DNA of 64,000 nucleotides from Antedon mediterranea (taxonomy: Eukaryota; Echinodermata; Crinoidea; Comatulida; Antedonidae): positions 35,823,795-35,887,794 of the forward strand of contig NC_092670.1 of NCBI RefSeq assembly GCF_964355755.1, in the 5' to 3' direction. The notes beneath the pieces were generated by a model that saw nothing but the letters and a program-made list of their open reading frames with translations, did no database searches and had not been told where the DNA came from. A program made the position numbers and the translations under genes. Of the stretch, positions 30,101-39,548 are shown piece after piece. The first letter of the stretch is position 1, and the number at the start of each line of letters is the position of its first letter.

Positions 30101-30580
30101 AATAGTAAAGGTTTATTTTTTAGAGAATTTAAGTTGCGCTTATGTGATATTGAAAAACAAAAATGCATTCAAAAATTTAGTTTACATAATAAGTTAAGGC
30201 TCTTTTCTCTTTATAAAAAAGAAATATGTTTAAGTTATCACTTGACCAACATCATTAATTTTAAACAAAGAAGATTATTAACTAAGTTACGTTTAGGGAT
30301 ATTAGAGCTAGAAATTGAAAAGGGCAGATGGGAGGGTGTAGAAAGATATAAGAGAACGTGTAAATTATGTAAAAAGAACATTGTTGAGGATGAATATCAT
30401 TTTATTTTGCAATGCACATTTTACAATGATTTAAGAAAAAGTTTTATTCCAAGATTTATTCGTGTTTTTCCTTCTATTAATAAGCTTTGTTTATTACTTT
30501 CCAACACAAATTTTACTTATAATTTAGGAAAATACGTCTACTTTGCTTTTGAAAGAAGAAACCATTATCTTAAGTTATAG
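27191..30580 (+). CDS. LINE ORF2: APE endonuclease and reverse transcriptase
   Basis: About 1129 codons counted from 27191, a TTG used only as an arbitrary start (see the TAG junction). The endonuclease has SWNING (11-16), SETWD (39-43), GDFNG (149-153) and SDH (258-260). The RT has GKAPGIDG (501-508), the fingers PENYRGISL, EEQAGFRKGYRTTDN, FVDLKRAFDSI (632-642), GVQQGSPLS (690-698) and the catalytic LYADD (731-735). A C-x2-C-x9-H-x4-C knuckle lies at 1057-1075. No frameshift or stop interrupts it. Its role is target nicking and target-primed reverse transcription. AT-rich codon use matches the surroundings. The domain call is certain; the clade is not. Confidence 0.93.
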   Translation: MKVTKHIDCISWNINGINNKFADSDFIEYVNKFDIICFSETWDKYRNDYNIKGFTCISKLPDKTSRHGRNSGGVMVYYKLNLVVEELPSASNNIIWLRITLSPTDTVVIGFLYRPPSTSSYATTDFFDILSNEYLHYSSQISDIVYVVGDFNGRTGSEDDYISADENDTWNNNLFLEDNIRIESRTNSDCILNCYGKDILEFCKETGMRITNGRIDKESSSGFTFISSQGKSVCDYLLTNSNNFKLISYLRIDDRVESDHMPIAFSIQFKDKEHTKMIVNEDDTFTQSTFKWSNSYINASKVRWEHDIIETIDNDFMNAISQNKIDEAVSHLCKIFEYVCKGIKYTQTSKSSTSTKRNEWFDKDCKNLKMQVKQSLKRFRIMRTQPFLNNYIQIKKQYKSLLKCKKNNFHKRIRKQIIDSLNIKDSKTFWMKLKTKQKLSCELSINQCYIHFKNLFKNDESIGSAELPKITECQQNEDDDYLDHDITLDEIKKAFNSQNSGKAPGIDGMNFEFLLNAPNIIFDILKILFNAIFLVEKFPKQWATSLIVPIFKNGDKNKPENYRGISLIPILGKIFLNILNSRLTQFTNSKKLIHEEQAGFRKGYRTTDNIFILDTLISKYLDKKRGRIFVCFVDLKRAFDSINHTLLLHKLKCIGVSGRMLHIINSLYQNLSAHVKIGNKLSPSFNCSIGVQQGSPLSSLLFNIYINDLSGILNQVNDFIQIGDCHMNHLLYADDLVLVSDTVKGLQKLINKLELYCDTWKLTVNTTKSKIMVFKNGRNLRNIEKWKYKNIQLKIVNSYNYLGVIFSSNGAWNNSMQHNQQKANQSLFCLKSFIYRNLSFLPINTWNHIFDVKILPILTYGSEIWGMSDSTNIIEKTHTKFCRYLLQVGKNAPNAAVTSELGRLPLSVDCLVTVIRFWLHIITLDHDRFIFKCYEFQLRKVNRNENCWAQQVKHLLFSTGFGYIWLQQYVNSKGLFFREFKLRLCDIEKQKCIQKFSLHNKLRLFSLYKKEICLSYHLTNIINFKQRRLLTKLRLGILELEIEKGRWEGVERYKRTCKLCKKNIVEDEYHFILQCTFYNDLRKSFIPRFIRVFPSINKLCLLLSNTNFTYNLGKYVYFAFERRNHYLKL

Positions 30581-30660
30581 TTATTTTTTTATTTGTTTGT
30601 ATTAGGGCCAAAGGCCAATATACTTTGAACCAATAAATTCCCTGAAAAGGGAAAGAAGAT

Positions 30661-30960
30661 ATAAATTCCTGTCATTTGATTGGACGAATGTGGGTCACAT
30701 GGCGTGCAATAGTACGCACTATTCAACGATCGTTAAATAGTACTTTTTGAAACATTTTTGTTTGTTATTTAGATGTTATATAAAACAAATAATGAATGTT
30801 TTGTATTCGTGTAATGGTACAAATAATGGCACTTGGTGAATGATGAAAGGTTATATCAACTCGGCTTTGCCTCGTTGATATAACCTTTCATCATTCACCT
30901 CGTGCCATTATTTGTACCATTGCACTCATAAACATTCATTATTTGTATAATATTATAACA
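30661..30960. repeat. MITE-3 with long palindromic core
   Basis: Bases about 30789-30940 form a hairpin with arms of roughly 70 bp around CTCGGCTTTGCCTCG. The arms share GGTGAATGATGAAAGG, TGGTACAAATAATGGCAC and ATGAATGTTT with their inverse. The left part (30661-30760) repeats at 14045-14205 in inverse sense. The full-length LINE ends at its left border. Confidence 0.8.
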
Positions 30961-31280
30961 TTTAAAAAAAAACCAATATAAATTTTGTTTAGTATTATGC
31001 TATACAATTTTTTCAACTGAATTATTCTACAATCTAACATAATAATTATACACATTATTATTATGCCTAACTTTAATAAACTATAACATGAATGAATAAT
31101 ATTGTATTAGAAATATGTAAATACAACTTCGACAAACTAGTGAAAATGTTAATGTATATTATTATTAAACAGCCAGACAAAAATTCTAATAACTATAAGG
31201 AATGGAATAGGAATAGGAATGCATTTTATATAACGATTGTTATTTGAATCAGCTCGTCTTGTTTTATTTTAATAAATGCA
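30961..31280. repeat. Spacer paralogous to 49559-49889
   Basis: The blocks TTTGTTTAGTATTA, GCTATACAAT, TTGAATCxGCTCGT and AATAAATGCATTATATGCTG are shared with the sequence between the EnSpm-like element and the LOX-D stop. The 3' flanks of LOX-C and LOX-D are thus duplicates, without the element in this copy. Confidence 0.7.
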
Positions 31281-34200
31281 TTATATGCTGATGGCATTTG
31301 GTATCTCTGTTGGGTGCAGATACGTGTATTTCTCATATCTGTCATTGTTCCGTTCATTGATAGTTTTCCCATGATTCTTTAGTCCATCTTTAAATCTGAA
31401 AGTAAATAAAACATATTTAATATAATATGTTCGATAATAATAATAAAAAAACCAGACCAAACATTGGCTGTAATTTAATGTTTAGTAGTAACACATTCTG
31501 TAATGTCTACCAATATTTGTTTTATTAATTTAATAACCGTAAAGGCGAATGAGTTAATTTGGGGAACTGCATAATTCTTCAATAGTATTAATTGAGTATT
31601 GCAGTAATGTAAATCTCTGTCTACACAATCAAACAAGCTTTACAAGTGTGATGTGCCCAAATATGGTAGTGATGTGCCCAGATATGGTAGTGATATGACA
31701 TCATCGTATCTATATAGGGTCACATCACATTTTTTGAAACACAAAGTTTTATAGTAAAGACAGAGCTTAAAGTAAGAACTATTGTAACAACATTTTCCCC
31801 GCTCGGTTATTGTTATCTATTGCGGAACTTTAACTTAAAAGTGAAAAAACCCACACAGAACAGTTTATTACAGTACTTAGGTACTTACTTTTTAGCAGCT
31901 TCGGTCCCAACTGGATCAAACAGATAGTCAACCTCAAAGTCGCCTAGCCCATTGGTTCCTTTCTCGCTCAGCACTTTCGTAACTTCCATGATGTCCAACG
32001 TCGCTTGCTTGTCTGGCAGTGCTTCCAGAATATCATCTTCTGTTTTAGGATCCTAAGATATAAATCATTGGAGAATATAAGAAAGAGAACTGTTAAATTG
32101 AATTATTATTATTATCTAGAAGGAAAAACATTCCGTTAGGAGGCATATATATTAATCTTGCTTATACCTTGTTTTTAGGTGGTTGTCCTTCGATTTTCGC
32201 TGGGTAGTGTGGAGGAAATCCATAGTTATCGTACTGTCCAAAGTTTACCGCTGCGTGCATCACACTACTGTTGAATATAATAGACGTAACAGTCTCTGCA
32301 ATTTCTTGTGGATTTTTAAAGGAATCATCTCCCGGTATGCTTTGTATGTTACAACCCCCGTCAGTTACAGGAGATGACAGTGCTTTGCGCCATCCTTGCA
32401 ACTCGTGATCTTTTGATATTTTGTCAGATGTATCTGAAATAGATTTGAACAAGTTTGCGAAATTAAGTTTTCCGTTGTTGTTTGTAATAAATTTATGAAT
32501 GTATCTGGTAAACGTAAACTTGAGCCTCTAAAAATTTACCTAAAGTATTGAGAAATGGCAGTGAGTGTAGGGAGTCTAAAATCAATGTTAATTAATAGCA
32601 TAAAGATACGAAATAACACGGCCTAAGTTATTATTTTCTTGAGATTTCGGGAGAGGGCGGAGAAATCGTGGTAAAAAAAGTACAGTCCGTGGTAAAATGA
32701 AACAAAAGGACTTCAACAACAACCACATGCCGCATGTGCCAGCCTATGCAAAGTACTACTGCCAATATTACACAAACACGCTATTTGTCGCTTTTTTAGT
32801 CTGTTGTCGGGGAACTCTACAGGAAGTTGCGAATCCTGTTACTGTTAATACAAAATGAAACCTACTCATGCATAACTCGTATGCGCAGTCATATTTCTGT
32901 AATGCCTTATATGCGTCGATGATTAATTCACAATAAAAATATGTTTTCAAACAATTGTCTTAAATTTCATAAAAATCGAGCGACGAAAAGTTTATTTTTT
33001 CTACGACCGTAGTTTTAAGTATGTTAAAAGTAGTTGTATTGTCTTCGTCTATCTCAGAATTAAAGAATTGAATGTAGGCCTACGTTCGTACAGTCCGTAC
33101 GTTCTTAATCTAAAAAAGTTTACCTCAAATCAACTTTCCTTTTGTTTGTTTTTGTTTTATCTTTATACTGGGTGACCTCTTCAGTCAAAGACTGATCTCC
33201 CAGATGGCCCAGTTGGTGTTCAGTGGCTGTGATGTACTAATACACCGGGGTAACCGCCAACTCGTCTCGAAAGATGTACTAGGTTCTTTAAAGTGCACAC
33301 GGGCAAGTTGTGTACACTGGACCTACGGTTTATAGTCCTTATCCGAGAAGACTCGTTCTACCACCAGAACCATGGAGTGAGTGAGCCTCGAACCCCTGCC
33401 GATGTTATGGCTACGTGATTACGGTTCCACTGTCTTAACCGCTCGGCCACTCACTCACTAAACTCCCACTCACTCACTCCTATTGTTACTGTAACCTACT
33501 AGGATTGACATACACGGATCATGACAATAATACTAATATATTGTATATACGTATTAAACTTATTATATTACACACGTTAAATGAATTAAACAAACTAAAC
33601 CTACCGTAACATTTATGTACAACTGCATTAACGTATTCAGATATTGCATGCCACATCAACAGACCATCGTCTCTGAAGTGATAATTAGGAAGTACGCCCG
33701 GGTCACTTACACCTCGAGATTCAAGTTCTTTTGGAAAGTTTCCATCAATATCCATTCGCCATGTTTTGAAACGACGTTTTACGATCTCAAACATGCCGAT
33801 GCGACCAATTGCCATTACTAGGTCAACCCAACCGCCTTCATTTACAAGTGACTCGATAGCAAGTCTGAAATAAATATAATGTTCATAAATATTCTAAGCA
33901 TTGAAAGCCTTTCTAAAAAAAACTATAGGCAGTAACATAAATCGTTAAGGATGAATATACAATTTATATATTTCCAACGTTTAAAAATACATACTTGTTT
34001 ATGGCAATTAGGTATAAGAAATGGGGTGCCATTAGTCGGAAGAGGGGATGTGAAGGCGACATAAAACTGTGTGTGGCAGCAGCTATACTTTCCACCAAAA
34101 GATGCGTCATTCCAAGATGTGACGCAGATTGATGGTATGACGCGTCAGCGTTGTTGAACCACATCTTAGCCAACATCCACGTGTATTCGTGGTCTGAAGA

Positions 34201-37200
34201 AAGGAACACCTGTAAAAAATATCTTGTTAATGAGATCAATCATTTACCGCACACAAATTCACATATCTTATGTGTGAAGTCTGGCGCTTAAGTTTAAGAG
34301 GAAGCTTTCAATTTGCTAAGACCACTGACGACCTTTGACCTACGCATTGATGTGTCGTCTGGACATAGAACCACCAATAGTATGTACACAATGAAATATA
34401 AAACCATATCGAAATCTCCCAAACACATACTGACCACACAATGTCACGGACTCTACAAAATGTGTCACATAACACATATAATAAATGTCTTAAGAAAATA
34501 GGATAATGATACTTATATATATACAATTACCGGATTGTCATCGGATTTGTCTTGAAAAAGTTGAATAGCAACAGGCATCAGTTTTGCATCATTTTGAAGA
34601 TAAAACAGGGCGATGGGACTGCAAACCTAAAACGAACATTTATTGCTAAGCAGTTAAAATATTTGACATAAATATAAACGTTTTATTATTACATTGTTTT
34701 GTTTATTACTGTGTAATTACATTATCATTTTATCCATCTATTGATATAGACCTAAAGCAAAGATAGGTCGCAGTTGGATAGGCCTACACCCTCTTTTTAA
34801 TCATTTGTTAGCCTCCAATATGCTCACAAACTTAAAACCACAACCTATTTTAATTCAGTGAGTTCACAGTGATGTGACAAGTTTTAAGCTGTCGTGCCTA
34901 TTTAGCTATATAGGGGGCACTAGGTCACGAATTGATTACGCTAGTTGCTTAATCTATTATTTGATATTTTTTAATAATTAATATGGTATAATATATATAG
35001 CATAATTTACCGTTTTTAATGGATCCGTGGTTGGAAGATCTTTCAACAATTTATAATCAACAATGAAAAGTCGTTTCTTTTCAATAGCACTCTCTATCGT
35101 TAATCCCTCCAACAAGTCGCCAAGCATTTCATTTGTTACACCGAAGCTATAATTATAATAATCATCATAATGTTATTTATTGATATAATTATTTAATATG
35201 GATTTTTTTTCTTCAATCCATCATGTATGTAGGCCTAAGAATAATATTAATTGATAATTTTAATGTATAATGCACCAAATAAAACACTATTAAAGGCACA
35301 TTCAATATGCCGATTAAGTGATTTTGTAAAAAAAAATAATTTCAAATTACAATAGTTTAAATGAGTTAGTAGAACGTAGAAAAACAATATATTTTTCATT
35401 TAGCAGCCTCTGTACATAAATACTTTAACTGAATAATGCAAAGATAGTATGATGAATAAGATGAATAATCCTGCTTATCTGAAGCAACAACAAAATCAAT
35501 ACATACAAAAATATAGCCACTATAAACAATTATACGATTTGAACATCTGCAGTTAAATAACTAACATAAAATGAAATGTTATTACTTTTCAGGTATATGT
35601 GTACAAAGCTGTATAACACCTGGATTACAGTCTACCAGTCGCTGCTTGCCAAATTCAACATCTGACCTCCAACGATGCATTCCCTATTGGTATGTAAAGA
35701 AAAGGTTCGTTGTATAGATATTTTTATTGTTCATTTGTGTTTCTTTGTTCGAGTTATAAATGTTACTACAGTAGGATTACATTGGCAGTAGCTGATCTCG
35801 GGATTACTGTATTAGTACGGCTAGTAGGTCTATTAATTACACGTATATCTACTTTTGTACTTCGAGGAGAGTCAGCAATTCTTATAAGGAAGTAATAGAA
35901 GGTTGGTTTTAGAAGCATGCCTAAGTTATAAAAGATTGCTTGAGCCGACCCTGTCTTTCAATGGTTTACTGTTCGCCCCTTCCTTTAGGTGGACATTAAG
36001 CAGTTGATCCTCACGTACAAGTATCCATTACTGCACGTTTCTATTTATTACTGATAACCATTTATTATAGAGAATCGTACGATACTTACTTTTGGTACAG
36101 GATATGATCCTTTGTAAAGGTTTCCTAGATCGTCGAGGCTTTCCCAGCGACCAGTTGTAAGACCTAGTATCGTTCCATCAATCTTATCCTTTATTGCACT
36201 GGTCACAATTCCAAACTGAAATAATTGAATTAATCGGTCTAAGATAGACATTTCTCCCTTCACCGAATGAAATATCTTAACAATAATTATAGGTATATGA
36301 ATTTTAAGTTAGACATTTTTCTCTTCACTCAATGAATTGAAACTATTATTAGAGGTATACGAAAATAACGTCCGGAAAAATGTATATTTGCTGTTTTACT
36401 AAAGTTAAATGAGCTGCTTACTTTATAGTTTCTACGGTTAGGTGTGAGAAGTATGCTTACTTGTATTTAAACATAAATTGTCCCATTCCATTGTGTACAT
36501 TATATTGTTAGCCTTTGTATTTTGTTGCATTTACTATTTAACCAATTGTATGATCTCATTTGAAAGGTACCGTAAGTTTAGGTATTGGATTTGTAATACA
36601 GTAATTCTTACTGAAAACAATGCGTCTGAAGCTTGGTTTCCACGCATTGCAAGTGAGTTGACCATTCGCAATCGGTAGGCATTTCGGACAACCCATAGAG
36701 TCGTAATTGGTCAAATTACGTAAGTTGGGCTTACGTCCTTGCGTGGCGTACAAGTGGAAATTAAACTTTAGGATAGCTTCACGTAGCTATACGGTAGAAT
36801 GGTGTTGAGTAGCCAAGTGAGTCATGCCTACACAATTTTTGTTTTCATTTGTCTTACCTCGTAATCATTGGAGAAACTTTCAGTATCTGGAAATTCCTTC
36901 ACCTGTAATTATAGTTTCAACCAAATTAAAAAAAAATATATAACAATAATTATAATAATCATGAATAATTTCATATAAATTAATGACTCTATTGAGTTTC
37001 TATAGTTTGATTAAGAAGTGTGTTTACGGACCTGACTTGGCAATCCATCACTTGCAGGAGCAAACGCGTAAGCTTTTCTCTTTTCTTCAAGTTCCTGTTT
37101 TCGTTGTTGAGGAAATCTGTCGAATTGTGGCAAGACGCTATCATGTTCCTGAAATTTCATCTTAATTTCAGGTTTGATCCAACGGTGCATTGGGAAAACA

Positions 37201-37508
37201 TATTCCTTTTTGCATCCCTTTACTTTTATCCATTCTACATACCACTTATCAGCGCTACGCTTTGTCCGCCATAACTCAAGCTCAGCAATGTCTCCAAAGT
37301 CGGCGAGATCTTTGACGGGAAATTTATTAGTACTACCTGCTTTAAAGTCGTTGTGCCATTTGAGGTCCAGATGTATTTCTTGAGATCGTTTTCCAGCTGC
37401 ATTCACAAGAAGGACGTAGATGTTTGCATCCGTACCCGCCCCCTGATGATCTCCAGTTTTCACTATTACTGTATATTTGCAAAGAAACTTTGAAATGAGA
37501 CTTCCCAT
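31281..37508 (-). CDS. LOX-C: complete PLAT-domain lipoxygenase, 665 aa
   Basis: Eleven coding exons on the minus strand: 37032-37508, 36858-36902, 36090-36215, 35586-35683, 35011-35146, 34531-34626, 33995-34209, 33605-33864, 32168-32433, 31889-32052 and 31281-31395. They join in phase to 1998 nt including the stop, a normal animal LOX length. The PLAT domain spans about residues 12-125 (VKTGDHQGAGTDANIY). The iron ligands are His352 and His357 (HQSASH), His544 and Asn548 (HAAVNFGQYD) and C-terminal Ile665 (PNAISI). The N-terminus MGSLISK fits the N-myristoylation consensus. The enzyme should add O2 to arachidonate-type fatty acids; whether it is 5-, 8- or 11/12-specific, R or S, is not deducible by eye. 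Echinoderms are known for 8R- and 11R/12R-LOX activities. The ATG is one base after TTTCAG. Confidence 0.95.
31610..31770. repeat. MITE-1 copy
   Basis: The left arm TCTCTGTCTACACAATCAAA and right arm TAAAGACAGAGCTTA surround two ATGGTAGTGATxTG units. It lies in LOX-C intron 10. Confidence 0.8.
33139..33459 (-). mobile_element. S1 SINE, tRNA-headed, copy 1
   Basis: The minus strand begins with GTGGCCGAGCGGTTAAGACA (box A of a Ser/Leu-type tRNA head) and GGTTCGAGGC (box B). A body of about 230 bp follows, ending GTATAAAGATAAAACAAAAA. It is very similar to 38518-38835. It sits in LOX-C intron 8. The adjacent CACTCACTC repeat at the head end is probably flanking slippage. Confidence 0.85.
36628..36773. 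repeat. MITE-2 copy in LOX-C intron 2
   Basis: The ends GAAGCTTGGTTTCCACGCA and GTGGAAATTAAACTTTA are imperfect inverted repeats. LOX-D intron 2 carries the same family at the matching position with similar flanks (CATGCCTACAC downstream), so the insertion predates the C/D duplication. Confidence 0.7.
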
Positions 37509-38517
37509 ACTGAAATTAAAAGTGCACTTACTGTAGTTTCAGAAATCAATATGTGTTAATAGTCTAAATTCAGTGCCAATTGATAGACTTAACTCTGAAG
37601 GTTGATTTGATTGTTTAAACTTTTGTTTACGCGAACTTTTTTTCGAAAGGTTTGAATCAAGGATAATGTAGGCCCTACTATAATATAGATACATCCTTTA
37701 TACAGTACCGTAATCGTAAGTCCAATAGTCTTTTACTGTCACCGATCCGTTAAAAACTGTTCAGTTAAACCATTTCTTTAAAAAAACCACAACAATGGTT
37801 CTATTTTACAGGTATGATGGTATGTTAACTCTATTTCAAGGTAATTAGCCAAGGCACCTAACTAAAATACTTTAAGTAATTAATAGGAGCCACTCTGGCG
37901 GAATTTGATTTTTCAGAATAGCGGCCGAAAATCGTAAATGAAAATTATATGTATTTGGTTGCAGAGGCAATCAAGGTCATTGAAACTGATTTTAAAAATT
38001 GCACATAATATTATATAGTCCACATTGCACAGATGGTGACCAAAATCCGAAATGGCTGTCAGTAAATTAGATTATTATATACCTTTGCTCACATAAGTCA
38101 TATAATATAAAAATGAAGTAGCAAATAATGTGTAATCGTTGTAATTTAAACCGATTTTAGACATATGATATATCCTACGTTTGGTCAAATATTGGACAGA
38201 TGGTGGCAGTAAGTCAAACTGGCCGGATAGAAAAAAAATTGTAAGCATAGCTACAAACTTCATAAAAAGTTGTGAATAAATAATAAGGAACTCTGAGAGA
38301 AAATTAATGAGAAAAAAAAGCAAACATAATGTCATGTATTTCAGCGATCGTTCATTACAATGGCTAATATATGCCACAATGAACCGTAAGAGCAAGTCAT
38401 TGATTTTATGACAGTAGAGGCCACTCAGAGGCCATTTTCAGAAGTCTTGCTTCTTGATTGGCTGCTTCCTGATTGGCTGAAACAATTTCTGAATAATGAA
38501 AGTGATTGCAATATTAT
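37509..38517. other. LOX-C upstream region
   Basis: Directly before the ATG the minus strand reads CTACA-GTAAGTGCAC...TTTCAG-T-ATG: a donor-like and an acceptor-like signal only 22 nt apart. A TATA-like CTATATTATAG lies near 37680. No exon is proven. The rest is AT-rich with no gene. Confidence 0.4.
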
Positions 38518-38835
38518 GTTTGTTTGTTTGTTTTATCTTTATACTGGGTGACCTCTTCAGTCAAAGACTGATCTCCCAGAGGGCCCAGTTGGTGATCAGT
38601 GGCTGTGATGTACTAATACACCGGGGTAACCCCCTACTCGTCTCGAAAGATGTACTAGGTTCTTTAAAGTGCACACGAGCAAGTTGTGTATACTGGACCT
38701 ACGGTTTATAGTCCTTATCCGAGAAGACTCGTTCTACTATCAGAACCATGGAGTGAGTGAGCCTCGAACCCCTGCCGATGTTATGGCTACGTGATTACGG
38801 TTCCACTGTCTTAACCGCTCGGTCACTCACTCACT
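38518..38835 (-). mobile_element. S1 SINE, tRNA-headed, copy 2
   Basis: It has the same head, body and tail as 33139-33459. The flanks TGCAATA (38507-38513) and TGCAATA (38840-38846) form a 7-bp target duplication. The paralogous spacer at about 25158-25200 has a single TGCAATA and no SINE. Confidence 0.88.
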
Positions 38836-38917
38836 ATAATGCAATAATTTTTACGTGAAACATACACAAATAACCATTATTTCGATTGGTCACCATCAAA
38901 ATATAGTATGCTCATTA

Positions 38918-39360
38918 AACTTACATACAGTAGGGTTAGGAACGGCTCTTAAAACAAAACAGATGTATAATCAATGCACAATATTTTATTCATTAATTTA
39001 TCTTTATTTGGTCTAAAATAGAAAAAAAAATAGTTCAACTTTGTAGCAAGAAACCAAACAAATCGACGAATAAGCGCACTTACACTAAATGCATTACATC
39101 TCTAGGAAGATTTGTTAAAATCTGTAAAATTCAAAAGCAGTTTATATACCGGTAACGCTTTAACGATCGAGGGTAACAATTCAATACCGGTACTGTACGT
39201 TATGTGTTCACTGATATTTCTGACAGGACGTGTACAATGTTAGTTATACACTTTGAAGAAGCCCATATAACACTCAAGCAGATTATATCGATATAGGTCC
39301 TGACTTTTTTTATACAAATGTTATTTAAAACGTTTTAATGTTTTCTTTATATTATCATTG
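38918..39360. repeat. Spacer segment paralogous to 25310-25770
   Basis: The blocks GGTTAGGAACGGCTC, AAACAGATGTA, TTTATCTTTATTTGG and ATATCGATATAGGTCCTGAC occur in the same order and orientation as upstream of LOX-B. Confidence 0.65.
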
Positions 39361-39432
39361 TAGGCCTATTATTTCAAAGATATTTTAAACCGTTTTAAAT
39401 TTGTAGGGGTTTGCCTCTTTCATTTTAAACAT

Positions 39433-39548
39433 TATATACGGCCATACTACGTTGAAACACCGGTTCTCATCAGATCACCGAAGTTAAGCAACGTTGGGCC
39501 CGGTCTGGATGGGAGACAATCTAGAAATAGCGGCGGTGCTGTATGGAG
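39433..39548 (+). pseudogene. 5S rRNA-derived sequence (pseudogene or SINE3-type head)
   Basis: It contains ACGGCCATACTACG, CCGGTTCTCATCAGATCACC, GAAGTTAAGCAACG and TGGATGGGAGAC in the order of animal 5S rRNA, including the internal promoter C box. The usual TAGTACT before TGGATGGGAG is missing and the 3' stem is degraded, so it is not a working 5S gene. Sequence from 39549 to about 39660 could be the body of a 5S-derived SINE. Confidence 0.75.

Larger units (their letters stand above)
25771..30660 (+). mobile_element. Near full-length non-LTR retrotransposon with a 2A-like motif
   Basis: Order: two tandem 5'UTR monomers, ORF1 (coiled coil and RNA-binding domain), a single TAG, ORF2 (APE endonuclease, reverse transcriptase, CCHC), and a short 3'UTR with GGGCCAAAGGCC, AATAAA and the hairpin CCCTGAAAAGGG. 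Both ORFs are intact, so it is recent and possibly active. The left flank ATAACACCTA and right flank ATAAATTCCT are joined in the MITE-3 repeat at 14045-14205 (ATAACACCTAAATAAATTCC), so the LINE lies inside a MITE-3 copy. A target duplication could not be defined. The clade (CR1, L2, Rex1 or Crack-like) needs a phylogeny. It lies between LOX-B and LOX-C in the opposite sense. Confidence 0.9.

Noticed and set aside
34308-34526. 72-codon minus-strand frame in LOX-C
   Set aside because: It lies across intron 6 and exon 6 in a frame not used by the gene.
38075-38395. 106-codon minus-strand frame upstream of LOX-C
   Set aside because: Hydrophobic AT-rich translation without homology; not in frame or spliced to LOX-C by any visible signal.
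39433-39548. Functional 5S rRNA gene
   Set aside because: Internal deletion of the TAGTACT segment and degraded terminal stem.
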